A DNA stretch of 64,000 nt, taken from contig PGYA01000005.1 in the NCBI GenBank assembly GCA_002839435.1, forward strand, positions 44,528 to 108,527. Direction: 5' to 3'. Source of the stretch: Candidatus Riflebacteria bacterium HGW-Riflebacteria-2. GTDB taxonomy: Bacteria; Muiribacteriota; Ozemobacteria; Ozemobacterales; Ozemobacteraceae. This document shows positions 52,810 to 62,372 of the stretch, piece after piece. The first letter of the stretch is position 1. Each line of letters begins with the position of its first letter. The notes under the pieces were generated by a model. It was not told the DNA's origin. It searched no databases and saw only the letters and a program-made list of their open reading frames with translations. Made by a program: the position numbers and the translations under genes.

Positions 52810-53943
52810 CTACAGACTCAACAGGATCTCCTCATGCTCTGAAACTGACATTTCTCGATCGAATTGCTCGACCAGCTGCCTGAAGTTCTGGCTATCTTCC
52901 ACTTTGTTTCTTAGCTTAAGCTTCAATATTGTTGCCATTTGCTCAAGGTTTTTCTGCATTTTTTCAAGGGTCGCACCTGAGCCCGGATCAGAAACACGAT
53001 TTCTCAGTGCAGACAGATCGCTTTTAATACTTGTGAGAATCGGAATAAAGCAATTCAGCTGGCGTATATTTTCTGCCTTCTGCATCTCCTTAACAAAAAC
53101 TCTGATGCGGCCCTGGTAAAGGACTTGGCACACCATGACTCCTTGAGATGACTTGGCAATACCGGTTACGGCGTCCTTTTCGAGGCCGGTTTCAAGCTGA
53201 ATTTCAAGGTTTTCCAGTATTTTTTCATGCAGACGGCGCGCCAGTTTTCCTTTGAGTTTGGAAAAAGCCTCACGCATTTTCCCGCTTTTTTGCGATACCA
53301 GAGAATCAACTGCGAGGATCATTTTTTCCAGAATGAACTTCTGCTGTAGCTTTTCAATCATTGAGGCCACTTTTTCCTCAAGCTTGATTGCTGGCTTAAA
53401 AAACATGGGTATGCGGCGATAAAAATCACGACTGCCGGCAATCCGTGCGGCATATTCCTTCTGGTGTTCGAATTCTTTCAGACTCTGCAACGCGGCCTGA
53501 GAGGACATTTCAAGAGGCTTGAGCTGTGCATTTTTATCGATCAATGCAGAAAAGACAAATGCAAACGCCGCCTGATCATAAGTAGATGGCAGTTTTTTCA
53601 GATACTTTTGCACGCGCCGGGTAAAATAGGCGGAATCAGACTGGAAAGCTCTTTTATACTCTGTGCTTTCAAGCAGCCAATAGCGATTAAGAGCTTTTTT
53701 CAGGAAGCTGTTCAACAGGGGTTCAATTTTTTGCGATTGATTGAACTGGGCCAGTGTCATTTCGCGAAAAATGAAAACTATACGGTCTTCTGGCCTGTAC
53801 AGTTCGGCAAGTTCGGCATCATATCTGTCAGGAAAAATGTTTTCCATCGTTCCCATTGATGAAGCTAAGTCAACGGCATTAACTGCGGTTGTAGAAAATA
53901 GGGCCAGAAGAAAAACAAGCAATGCCGACTGTACTCTAAGCAT
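52810..53943 (-). CDS. Exported helical protein of unknown function
   Basis: A 377-residue protein with GAGGAG five bases before the ATG and a signal peptide (LLVFLLALFSTTAVNAVDLA). The rest is helical and Lys/Glu/Leu-rich, for example SMIEKLQQKFILEKMILAVD and LEKMQKNLEQMATILKLKLR. No catalytic or binding motif is visible, and I recognise no family. It could be a periplasmic scaffold. The 199 bases between its start and the hybrid kinase gene hold its promoter and nothing else I can support. Confidence 0.6.
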   Translation of the reverse strand: MLRVQSALLVFLLALFSTTAVNAVDLASSMGTMENIFPDRYDAELAELYRPEDRIVFIFREMTLAQFNQSQKIEPLLNSFLKKALNRYWLLESTEYKRAFQSDSAYFTRRVQKYLKKLPSTYDQAAFAFVFSALIDKNAQLKPLEMSSQAALQSLKEFEHQKEYAARIAGSRDFYRRIPMFFKPAIKLEEKVASMIEKLQQKFILEKMILAVDSLVSQKSGKMREAFSKLKGKLARRLHEKILENLEIQLETGLEKDAVTGIAKSSQGVMVCQVLYQGRIRVFVKEMQKAENIRQLNCFIPILTSIKSDLSALRNRVSDPGSGATLEKMQKNLEQMATILKLKLRNKVEDSQNFRQLVEQFDREMSVSEHEEILLSL

Positions 53944-54142
53944 ATGATCTCCTCGCGTAATTATATTTTTTGATTATACCTGTTACTGACAGATCGGGCA
54001 ACGTGGTTCGACGAGACAAAAGTGGACAACTTGAGATGTCGAAAGAGATAGACAGCAGCGCCAGATCGCCTTCAAGGCTACGCCAGCAACCACCTATAAA
54101 AGCTAGCTGACTTTGCCTGACTTCAACGAACTTATACCTGTT

Positions 54143-56815
54143 TTATGATTGAAAAACCTCGCGGAGTTTGTCAGCCAGTTCGCTTCTTGAAAACGGCTTT
54201 TGCAGATATTGAGTATTGCTACCCAGTATTCCATTTTGTGCAATGATATCGGCGGTATAGCCAGACATGAAAAGACATTTTATTGCCGGGCGAAGAGCCT
54301 TAACCTTTACATACAGATCGCGACCGCTCATTTGCGGCATAATTACGTCGGTAAGCACCAGATCGATGTTATCCTGACAGCTTTCAGCTATTTTGAGTGC
54401 TTCTTCCGGATTGCTTGCGATTAAAACACGGTAACCCATTTTTTCCAGATTGAGTTTGCAGATTCTCAGCAGAGCAGGTTCATCTTCGACTACCAGAACA
54501 GTTTCTGTGCCTTTCGCCGTTTCTTTGAATTTATGCGTTTCTTCAACGGCTTTTTCTGACAGGCAAACTGGAAGATAAATTCTGAAGGTCGTGCCTTTTT
54601 GGGGCTGACTGTCTACATGGATATAGCCCTCGTTCTGCTTTATAATTCCGTATACTGTAGCCAGTCCGAGACCAGTTCCCTTTCCTGGTTCTTTGGTGGA
54701 ATAGAATGGTTCGAAAATTCGCCCAAGGGTTTCCAGGCTCATTCCGCAGCCATCGTCACTGATCGCCAGTAAAATAAACTTGCCAGAAATCATATCTGAC
54801 GAGGTAAGCTCATTTGCCTGAGCAAAGTCTGTTTTTTCAGTCCTGATCGTAATGCTCCCCACCCCCGTGATTGAATCGCGGGCGTTGACGATGAGATTAG
54901 CCAGAATCTGATCAATCTGGGCTGGGTCCATGTCAACTTGACATGGTTCTTCAGTCGGTTGCCATTTTAAATCGATGTTTTCTCCGATCAGCCGTTTAAG
55001 CATTTTTAGAATACTGGAAACGACCTCGTTCAAATCCAGAACCTGAGGCATGATCGTTTGCTTGCGGGCAAAAGCCAGGAGCTGCCGGGTAAGCTTAGCG
55101 GAGCGGACCCCTGCGCCCAGAATTTCCTTCAGATTCTCGTAAACTGGATTGGAAGGATCAAGAGTCGACATAGCTGCTTCTGTATTCGAATTGATGATTT
55201 GCAGCATATTATTAAAATCATGAGCCACACCACCTGCAAGTTGACCGATCGCTTCCATCTTGTGAGACTGGCGGAGTTGCGCCTCGAGCAAAGCTCGACT
55301 TTCTTCTCCTGCTGCCATTTCTCTGGTCTGGTCTATCGAATAGAGTGCAAAAGCCACATCTCCCGCCATTTCTGTGAACAGCGACAATTCTTCTTCATCG
55401 ACGCCAAGAGAGCTTTCTAGCATAACTCCGAGATAGCCAAAAACTTTGCTGCCATGGTTTAACTGCAGACGCAGACAACTGCACTCAGACTTTGTGTCCG
55501 CCAGAGGACAGCCATTGCAGTATTTAGCACGATCGGAAACCAGCGAGATTTCGTGATTCACCTCAGTAATTTGACAACAGTTCGGCATGATACCGCGGCT
55601 CAATTTTTCCTGCGTCTCCACAATAGCCTCTTTCAGCCCGGCCTGAACCCACTGAACAAACCTCCCAGCACTGTCGGTAAGAATTATCCAGGCTCCAAGA
55701 TACCCGCTAAATTCGACCATGATATCGCATGCTTCCTGAATAAGCTTGTAGCTGTCTTTCTCACGAACAATCAATTGATTAACATTTCTGATTGCTCGCA
55801 GAACCTGGTTGAGGTGCTGAATTTTCAACTCGCCTTTGCGATGCTCGGTTATATCCTGACCAATAGCCAGCAGACCGGTGACCAGTCCGTTTTTGTCGTT
55901 GATAGTTTTGTCATACCATTCAAAATCACGTATAGAGCCGTTCTTACAAACAATGCTGTTTACGTTACCAATGGTCGGAACACCTTTTATTGCCTGAGCA
56001 AACAAATCAGAGATCCTCTTTTGATCAACCTCCGGCAAAAAAACCGTAAACCAGTCTTGCCCCTGTACCTCCTCAAGACAATAACCAGAAATCTCTGCAA
56101 AATATGGATTGAAATGGACAATTTTACCCTGCGGATCGAGCAGAAGAATGACAGCCTGGGCCGTATTAACAAGAGTTTCAGCAAAATCGCGCTGGCTTTG
56201 CAGCTCGTTGGTGCGCTCTTCGACCAGTTCTTCAAGGTGATCGTTGAGAGTATGCAGTTCTTCCTGGGTTCTGATCAATTCAACATTGCGCTGGGCAGCG
56301 GCTTCATAAGTCGAAAGAAGCAAAGAAAGCATCTGCTGCTGATCAGCGGTAATGAAACGCCTCTTACCACCAAAAATTATTTCTACACCGATTCGAATCC
56401 GTTCAACTTTAATCAATCTCCGATTGGCCAGAATTTGCTCGATGTGCGAAAGCAGATACTCGTCACTGAACGGCTTGGTGATAAAATTGTCGGCACCGCA
56501 GGCCAGCCCCTCAAGAACATCTTCCGGGTTGGTAAGCGAAGTGAGCAGAATAACAGGAATATTCTGGGTGCTAACGTCGTCTTTTATCTGTCGACAAAGC
56601 TCATACCCGTTCATCACAGGCATCACAATGTCGGTGAGCACCAGGTCAGGCGCTTGCACAGCTATCATCTCAAGCGCCTGTTTACCGTCTCCGGCCAACG
56701 TTACATTAAATTGACAGGATTCAAGAAGGTGCTTTAAATTCTGCGCCTGGGTAAGGCTGTCCTCAACGACCAGGATTTCATGTTTATTCTGCAAAACGTT
56801 CTCATTTACTGTCAT
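54143..56815 (-). CDS. Hybrid histidine kinase REC-PAS-GAF-HisKA-HATPase-REC
   Basis: An 890-residue soluble kinase with no membrane segment. Order: N-terminal receiver (LVVEDSLTQAQ, LVLTDIVMPVMNGYE, VILLTSLTNPE, FITKPFSDE), coiled coil, PAS (AVILLLDPQGKIVHFNPYFA), a GAF-like domain with clustered Cys (PNCCQI, YCNGCPLADTKSECSCL), HisKA (MEAIGQLAGGVAHDFNNMLQ), HATPase (LIVNARDSI, DDGCGMS, GTGLGLATV) and a C-terminal receiver (LVVEDEPALLR, LVLTDVIMPQMSG). The ATG has GAGGG eight bases upstream. It is the last gene of the chemosensory operon, 19 bases after cheB, and no cheY is present. It is probably the output of the CheA kinase through its first receiver; this is inference. Confidence 0.92.
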   Translation of the reverse strand: MTVNENVLQNKHEILVVEDSLTQAQNLKHLLESCQFNVTLAGDGKQALEMIAVQAPDLVLTDIVMPVMNGYELCRQIKDDVSTQNIPVILLTSLTNPEDVLEGLACGADNFITKPFSDEYLLSHIEQILANRRLIKVERIRIGVEIIFGGKRRFITADQQQMLSLLLSTYEAAAQRNVELIRTQEELHTLNDHLEELVEERTNELQSQRDFAETLVNTAQAVILLLDPQGKIVHFNPYFAEISGYCLEEVQGQDWFTVFLPEVDQKRISDLFAQAIKGVPTIGNVNSIVCKNGSIRDFEWYDKTINDKNGLVTGLLAIGQDITEHRKGELKIQHLNQVLRAIRNVNQLIVREKDSYKLIQEACDIMVEFSGYLGAWIILTDSAGRFVQWVQAGLKEAIVETQEKLSRGIMPNCCQITEVNHEISLVSDRAKYCNGCPLADTKSECSCLRLQLNHGSKVFGYLGVMLESSLGVDEEELSLFTEMAGDVAFALYSIDQTREMAAGEESRALLEAQLRQSHKMEAIGQLAGGVAHDFNNMLQIINSNTEAAMSTLDPSNPVYENLKEILGAGVRSAKLTRQLLAFARKQTIMPQVLDLNEVVSSILKMLKRLIGENIDLKWQPTEEPCQVDMDPAQIDQILANLIVNARDSITGVGSITIRTEKTDFAQANELTSSDMISGKFILLAISDDGCGMSLETLGRIFEPFYSTKEPGKGTGLGLATVYGIIKQNEGYIHVDSQPQKGTTFRIYLPVCLSEKAVEETHKFKETAKGTETVLVVEDEPALLRICKLNLEKMGYRVLIASNPEEALKIAESCQDNIDLVLTDVIMPQMSGRDLYVKVKALRPAIKCLFMSGYTADIIAQNGILGSNTQYLQKPFSRSELADKLREVFQS

Positions 56816-56834
56816 ATGTTTACCCTCATCCCCG

Positions 56835-57881
56835 TTACCAGTATCTGGAAAGCATGTCAGCTATTTCAGCTGGCGAAAGAACGCTGGTTGCGGCATCAAG
56901 CCTGACTGCTTCACCTGGCATCCCGAATACTACCGAGCTTTCGGCGTCTTGAGCTATGGTAATGGCCCCTTTATCCTTCATAAGCTTTAATTCCTGAGCG
57001 CCATCCTTCCCCATCCCTGTCAGAAGGATTCCAACCGCTTTTGCGCCCATAATTTCAGCTGCCGAACGAAACAGATGAGCAACCGAAGGCCTGAGTCCGC
57101 CTTCTGGGGGAGTTGCACTAAGGTCAATACGCAAACCTTTGTCGATACCCATATGAAAATTATCCGGGGCGACATAAATGTGACCTGGCAAGGTAACCTG
57201 TCCATGGACAGCTAGTAGCACCGGCAAAGAACAGCAACTAGCCAGCCAGTCAACAAAGCCGCCGACAAAACCAGACGCAATATGCTGGACAATGAGAATG
57301 GGCAGAGAAAAGTCTTTGGGAAGGAGACTAAGGATCTTCTGCAGAGCTATCGGTCCGCCAGTTGACGCACCTATAGCAACAAGCTGGATCTCAGCCGAAC
57401 TTTTCAGCGCCGGAACTCTGGTCATGGGAGGAGCAGGAAGACTCTCCGACTTTTTTTGAAGATGATGCAGGCGTTTGACAACCTTGATTTCAGACATAAG
57501 TTTAACTGTCTGCAAAAGGTCATTCGCAGCTTTTTTATGATCTGGATGAGTTACCCCGGGGGGACGATGGAATACCGCTAACGCCCCGACTTCTATTGCC
57601 TTGAATACCTGTGCAGCCTCACCGGTAACCTTACTGCTACTTACCACAACAATTGGTGTCGGTTGCGTTGCCATTATCTGCCGGGTCGCTTCAAAACCGT
57701 CAATCCCTGGCATGTGAATATCCATGGTGACAACGTCGGGTTTGAGAATCTGAACCGCTTCAATAGCTTCTTCGCCATTATGGGCCACGCCCACGACCCT
57801 GACATCCGGATCAGAAGTCAGAATATGAATCAACAATTCCTGTGATACAAGTGAATCCTCAACTATGAGTACTTTGATCAT
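56835..57881 (-). CDS. cheB: CheB protein-glutamate methylesterase/deamidase
   Basis: A 348-residue CheB. The receiver has LIVEDSLVSQELLI, DVVTMDIHMPGIDGFEATRQ and a Ser-Ser in VVVSSSKV. The C-terminal methylesterase has the nucleophile Ser in LVAIGASTGGPIALQKIL, His in PILIVQHIASGFVGGF and Asp in ILLTGMGKDGAQELKLM. It removes methyl groups from the MCP and opposes CheR. Length is normal. It follows cheA by ten bases, and its poor ribosome site suggests coupling to the upstream gene. Confidence 0.96.
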   Translation of the reverse strand: MIKVLIVEDSLVSQELLIHILTSDPDVRVVGVAHNGEEAIEAVQILKPDVVTMDIHMPGIDGFEATRQIMATQPTPIVVVSSSKVTGEAAQVFKAIEVGALAVFHRPPGVTHPDHKKAANDLLQTVKLMSEIKVVKRLHHLQKKSESLPAPPMTRVPALKSSAEIQLVAIGASTGGPIALQKILSLLPKDFSLPILIVQHIASGFVGGFVDWLASCCSLPVLLAVHGQVTLPGHIYVAPDNFHMGIDKGLRIDLSATPPEGGLRPSVAHLFRSAAEIMGAKAVGILLTGMGKDGAQELKLMKDKGAITIAQDAESSVVFGMPGEAVRLDAATSVLSPAEIADMLSRYW

Positions 57882-57891
57882 TTTTTTTCCA

Positions 57892-60135
57892 TCAAATCAG
57901 CTTTTTGATAACATCGAGAAGATTGCTCTGGTCGAAACTACTTTTTATGATATAGGCGTTGGCACCGACATCAACGCCACGCTCACGGTCATCTCGCGAC
58001 TCAAGAGCGGTAACCAGAACCACTGGCAATTCGCCCAGCTTTTTATCGGCGCGAATCTTGGCAGTGAGCTCAAACCCGCTCATCCGAGGCATATCTACAT
58101 CAGAAACCACAAGATCGAACGCGCCGTTACGAAGCCTGGCAAAAGCATCAGCACCGTCAACAGCAGTAGCTACCTGAAATCCTGCCGATTCCAGAATGTT
58201 CTTAAGCAGGGTTCGTGAAGTAATTGAATCTTCAGCGATCAGGACTTTCGTCGAGCTCTTTGGCGTTTTCTCACTCTCACAATGCTTTCTGATCGATGCA
58301 AACTGGTTGGCAGATTTCATAAGGTCAGGGACATTCAGAACCGCTACCACACGGCCGTTGCCAAGAATTGTGGCGCCGGTGATGTTGCGCACCCGGCTCA
58401 ATTGCCGGCCCAGCCCCTTAACCAGCACCTGAAGTTCTTCAAGCACCTCATCAACCACAAAAGCGATCTGGCTGTCGCCAGTTGCCAGAACCACCATGGT
58501 TATCATTGACAACGCAGAACTTGAAGTCTCAGGCAATCCCAGCACATCACTCAAATGCACCAGAGAAAGAATTTTCTCATTATGCCTGATCGTTTCACGA
58601 TTCTCTACGGTTTGTATTTCTTCAGGCTTTATACGCAGTGTCCGGATAACGCTGGCGGTCGGAATGACAAACAACTGTTCCCCGGCGCGCACGACAACCC
58701 CACGAAATGTAGCCAGAGAAATGGGGAGAAGAAGCCGAAAGGTGGTTCCAACATCAGATTTGCTTTCAATTGCAATGCTTCCCCCAAGTTTCTCGACCTT
58801 TTCACTGACAATTGCCAGGCCAAGACCACGACCGGAAAGATCAGTAATAATCGGGCTGGTGGTAAAACCAGACTGAAAAACAAGCGCAAGAATCTCTCTG
58901 GAATCCAGCTTTTCTGCTGCTTCTGAAGAAACAGCACCGTTTTTTATGGCAAGTTTACGGATAAGATCACAGTCTATACCACTGCCATCGTCAGAGATGG
59001 AAATCTCAACCTGTCGATTCTCATTAGTTGCAAACGCAATGGCAACCTTGCCGGCAGCCGGCTTATTGAGTTCTTTCCGCCGCCCGGGCTTTTCTATCCC
59101 GTGATCGGTGCAATTGCGCATGAGATGAATAAAGGGATCTTTCAGCTCTTCAAGAATTCTCCGGTCAATATCAATATCATCCCCAGAAATGACCAGATCG
59201 ATTTCTTTGCCTTGCTGTTGCGCAAGATCCCGGATGATCTTAGGAAAAGTCTCGGTTAAAGACGCGGCGGGCAGCATCAGAACCTCTTTCATGGCCTCCA
59301 GATGGTCGTCAACGATACGGCGCATAACTCGAAAATCCTGTTCTGCCGCATGAGAAACTGCGTCGATCCTGGCATGAAGCGTATCAAGGTGGTTCTCGCA
59401 CCAGTTGACAAATTCGTTGCTATCACTGGTTTTGGAAGCATTCTGCCTGGTTTTCCACTGCCGGGAACTCAGGCTGTAAGATGCCAGAGTATTCTTTATC
59501 TCGCGCAGCTCCATAACCAGTTGCTGGGTAGTCACTTTGGTCTGAATCATTTCCTCGGCCTGAAAAAGCAAAGAATCAAGCTTGGCGACAGAAACCCTGA
59601 CGAATTGCCCAGCAGTCACTCCTTTCGGTTGCAGCTTTAAATCTTCAATTTCAGGCTCTTCATACGAATCCTGCGAAAGCTTGCAACCGGGTTCTGGCTG
59701 TACCGACACAGACGCGCTGCTATTATTATTTGAAAAAATTCCAAGCTGGCCGATCAATTCTTTCTGTAACGATCTTTGCGCCGGGGTTCTTTTCTCTTCT
59801 AATGTCGCAACCAATCCACCAAGAAAATCTACGACACGGTGAAGCAAATCAAACGAACCAGACTCTAAAGCGATTTGATTGAGCTTTACACGCGAGAACA
59901 CAGTCTCAAGAGGCTGACAGACCATCTCAAATTCACGCAGGTTAACCGATCTGGCAGCTCCTTTAAGGCTATGGACTTCGCGAAACATCGTTTCAATGAG
60001 TTGTGTGCATTTTTCAGGAGCAGGAGATTTTTCCAGTTCGATCAAACCGCTGGTTATGGTTTGAATATGCTCTTCAGCCTCAACCCTGAAGGTTTTGAGA
60101 AGTCTTTTATTAAATTCTACATCACTCGAATCCAT
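57892..60135 (-). CDS. cheA: CheA histidine kinase with C-terminal receiver
   Basis: I choose the ATG at 60135 over the TTG at 60144 because GAGAGG is well spaced for it (747 residues). Domains: Hpt with the phosphorylated His in MFREVHSLKGAARSVNLREF, a dimerisation region, HATPase (HLMRNCTDHGIEKPGRR, ISISDDGSGID, GRGLGLAIVSEKV), CheW-like domain (GVVVRAGEQLFVIPTASVIR) and a receiver (VLIAEDSITSRTLL, LVVSDVDMPRMSGFELT). A separate CheY-binding P2 domain is not obvious. A fused receiver is the mark of WspE/FrzE-type kinases. It starts five bases after the MCP stop. Confidence 0.95.
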   Translation of the reverse strand: MDSSDVEFNKRLLKTFRVEAEEHIQTITSGLIELEKSPAPEKCTQLIETMFREVHSLKGAARSVNLREFEMVCQPLETVFSRVKLNQIALESGSFDLLHRVVDFLGGLVATLEEKRTPAQRSLQKELIGQLGIFSNNNSSASVSVQPEPGCKLSQDSYEEPEIEDLKLQPKGVTAGQFVRVSVAKLDSLLFQAEEMIQTKVTTQQLVMELREIKNTLASYSLSSRQWKTRQNASKTSDSNEFVNWCENHLDTLHARIDAVSHAAEQDFRVMRRIVDDHLEAMKEVLMLPAASLTETFPKIIRDLAQQQGKEIDLVISGDDIDIDRRILEELKDPFIHLMRNCTDHGIEKPGRRKELNKPAAGKVAIAFATNENRQVEISISDDGSGIDCDLIRKLAIKNGAVSSEAAEKLDSREILALVFQSGFTTSPIITDLSGRGLGLAIVSEKVEKLGGSIAIESKSDVGTTFRLLLPISLATFRGVVVRAGEQLFVIPTASVIRTLRIKPEEIQTVENRETIRHNEKILSLVHLSDVLGLPETSSSALSMITMVVLATGDSQIAFVVDEVLEELQVLVKGLGRQLSRVRNITGATILGNGRVVAVLNVPDLMKSANQFASIRKHCESEKTPKSSTKVLIAEDSITSRTLLKNILESAGFQVATAVDGADAFARLRNGAFDLVVSDVDMPRMSGFELTAKIRADKKLGELPVVLVTALESRDDRERGVDVGANAYIIKSSFDQSNLLDVIKKLI

Positions 60136-60140
60136 TAGAC

Positions 60141-61784
60141 TCAAGCCTCTCTGGTTTTGAACTGATCTACTATTTTTCGCAATTTCTGGCCGAGTTCACT
60201 CAGGTTTTTAGCGGCAACTTCAGCCTGCTTCATGGCAGAAGCATTCTGTACGCCAGCCTGATTTATATTTGTCATCGCCACACCGATCTGATCCATGCCC
60301 ACAACCTGCTGCTGACTGGAAGCCACGATCTGGGTCGCTACCTGTGATGCCTCAATGCTGCTTTCGGCGAGAATCTTGACCGCCTCTCCTGTTTGAGCCG
60401 ATTGTTTTACGCCGCCTTCGACCGCTTTAGTGCCCTGTTCAGTAGCCAGTACCGCAACGTTGGTAGTTTTCTGAACTTCGGTTAGAATTGCACGAATCTG
60501 GGTGGTAGCCTGTTTAGACTGCTCAGCAAGACTTTTGATTTCCTGAGCGACAACTACGAAACCCCGACCCTGCTCTCCGGCTTTGGCAGCTTCAATTGCC
60601 GCGTTTACCGCGAGCAGGTTTGACTGGTCAGCCAGATCGGTAACGGTAGCGATAATCCCGCCAATAGCCTGGCTTTGTTCACTCAGCTGCAAAATCGTCT
60701 GTGCAATAGCCCCCATTTGATCGCGTATGTGCAGCATAGTAGCAACCGTGTTATCAATTGCATTTTTACCAGCCTGCGAGACCTGAACAACACGTTGTGA
60801 GCTGTCTGATACCGATTTCGCCTTTTCAGAAGAAAGTCTGGCCGCCTGCCTTACCTCTTCTACGGTTGTCATGGTTTCGCTGATACTTGTTGCTGATTCG
60901 ACGGCACCAGAAGCCAGTTGTGAGGTCGAAACCAGAATCTCATTTGATGAACTGGCAAGAACATTAACTCCATCAGAAATTTCCCTTATCTGCTCTCGAA
61001 GCGTCTCAACCATGCCGCTGAAAGACTGGGTCATGATCCCAAGTTCATCACTACGATCTTTCTGGGCAGAAAGATCGCCGGTAAGATCTTTGTTAGCGAT
61101 TCTCTTTGCAGCTACAATACAGTGATCCAATGGCACAGTGATACTCATAGTTAAAACTATGGATATCACCAACGTCAGAACAACGGACGCAATCCCCAGC
61201 ATAAAAATAAGTTTATAAGCTTCGTCCTGGCCTTCTTTAGCCTCATTATAGCGATTAACCGAGCGATTTTGAGTTAAATGAACAAGCTCATCTACCAGAT
61301 CTACCCATTGTCTCACCTTCGGACTTGCTTTGCTGTGCATCAAATCAGTTGCCTCACTTACCTTGCCAGCCACTGCTAGGTTGACCACCTCATTGTTCAA
61401 TTCTCTTGAAGCTGGCGCAATAGCCTTAATGCTGGCGATTTTTTCACTGATCTCGCGATTCTCCGCTGCGGGCAGTTTCTCAAATTTATTCAGATACTCA
61501 TCATATTTCTTTCTTATTTCATCAATATCTGCAATGACTTTTTGCGCTTTTTCACTGTTGTTCAGCAGGCAGACATCGCGGATGGCAATCGAAACCTCGC
61601 GCACCTGGTCAATCATACCATTTGCCATTTCAACGCGAGTGTTATTAACCGTTACAATCCTTTCAAGGATCTCTTCACTGGATTCCATCGAATTGAGGCT
61701 GACAACTATTATTCCGATCAAAAAAATCAGAATAAGACCAAAACCAAGACCCAAGCGCATACCCACTCTTATATTATTCAGCAC
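60141..61784 (-). CDS. Methyl-accepting chemotaxis protein
   Basis: A 547-residue receptor from a GTG start with AGGAG seven bases upstream. It has a first membrane helix ([20 protein letters not shown]) and a periplasmic four-helix-bundle sensor of about 150 residues. A second helix ([20 protein letters not shown]), HAMP and a long cytoplasmic coiled coil follow. The kinase-contact tip is [20 protein letters not shown], then [20 protein letters not shown]. Gln/Glu pairs on both flanks are potential methylation sites. There is no C-terminal pentapeptide for CheR docking. It is the only receptor in the cassette, placed between cheW and cheA as in a dedicated array. Confidence 0.96.
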   Translation of the reverse strand: MLNNIRVGMRLGLGFGLILIFLIGIIVVSLNSMESSEEILERIVTVNNTRVEMANGMIDQVREVSIAIRDVCLLNNSEKAQKVIADIDEIRKKYDEYLNKFEKLPAAENREISEKIASIKAIAPASRELNNEVVNLAVAGKVSEATDLMHSKASPKVRQWVDLVDELVHLTQNRSVNRYNEAKEGQDEAYKLIFMLGIASVVLTLVISIVLTMSITVPLDHCIVAAKRIANKDLTGDLSAQKDRSDELGIMTQSFSGMVETLREQIREISDGVNVLASSSNEILVSTSQLASGAVESATSISETMTTVEEVRQAARLSSEKAKSVSDSSQRVVQVSQAGKNAIDNTVATMLHIRDQMGAIAQTILQLSEQSQAIGGIIATVTDLADQSNLLAVNAAIEAAKAGEQGRGFVVVAQEIKSLAEQSKQATTQIRAILTEVQKTTNVAVLATEQGTKAVEGGVKQSAQTGEAVKILAESSIEASQVATQIVASSQQQVVGMDQIGVAMTNINQAGVQNASAMKQAEVAAKNLSELGQKLRKIVDQFKTREA

Positions 61785-61802
61785 AACACATCTCCTGATA
61801 CT

Positions 61803-62372
61803 TCATTTGCTGGCCATAAAGGCAATTTCTTCGTGAACAATCATTTCCTTGTCGTTAAGAATCTTCTCTCCATCCAGAATTATAAGACGCTCTGATGTTA
61901 TACCTTTCAAAAACTCTCTGCCAATACCAGTGATGGTAGGAAGAGATGCTTGCATACCGCTCAGCAAAACAGATGTTGTTCCCACAATATCATCTGCCAG
62001 CAGGCCAAATTCCATAAGATTATTGTGAAGTATGATAACCTTGTTAAGCTGTCCAAGCCCCTTTTCCGGAAGTCCGAAAAATTTCTTGAGATCAATAACC
62101 GAGAGGATTTGCCCGCGCACATTGATGATGCCGAGAACAAATGCCGGAACTCCTGGCAATGGGGTAAAATCCTTTAATGGATAAACTTCGCGCACAAAAA
62201 CGGACTCGATACCATAGGCTTCGCCGCCAAGGCTGAATACTATGATATCCAGCAGTTCGCTTGCAGGAACAACTTTTTCGGGCGCCTGCGCCAGCGCTTG
62301 AGCCCTGGTATGCAGAATTTCCTGCTCTGATTCATTTCTAATGATGATCTGCGGCTTTTTCTTTTCAGTCAT
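61803..62372 (-). CDS. cheW: CheW coupling protein
   Basis: A 189-residue CheW with a charged N-terminal extension of about 45 residues. The SH3-like core is DIIVFSLGGEAYGIESVFVR, VYPLKDFTPLPGVPAFVLGI, INVRGQILSVIDLKKFFGLP and FGLLADDIVGTTSVLLSG. CheW joins receptor tips to CheA. It overlaps cheR by four bases (ATGA) and lies between cheR and the receptor gene. A second CheW is encoded upstream, as in Wsp-type systems, which use two. Confidence 0.95.
   Translation of the reverse strand: MTEKKKPQIIIRNESEQEILHTRAQALAQAPEKVVPASELLDIIVFSLGGEAYGIESVFVREVYPLKDFTPLPGVPAFVLGIINVRGQILSVIDLKKFFGLPEKGLGQLNKVIILHNNLMEFGLLADDIVGTTSVLLSGMQASLPTITGIGREFLKGITSERLIILDGEKILNDKEMIVHEEIAFMASK

Noticed and set aside
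54000-54140. Possible insertion-sequence remnant upstream of the 377-residue gene
   Set aside because: A few bases looked transposase-like, but no inverted ends or readable frame support it.
55553-56737. 394-codon plus-strand ORF
   Set aside because: It lies antisense to the hybrid kinase, whose receiver, PAS and GAF domains cover the same bases. No domain or ribosome site supports it.
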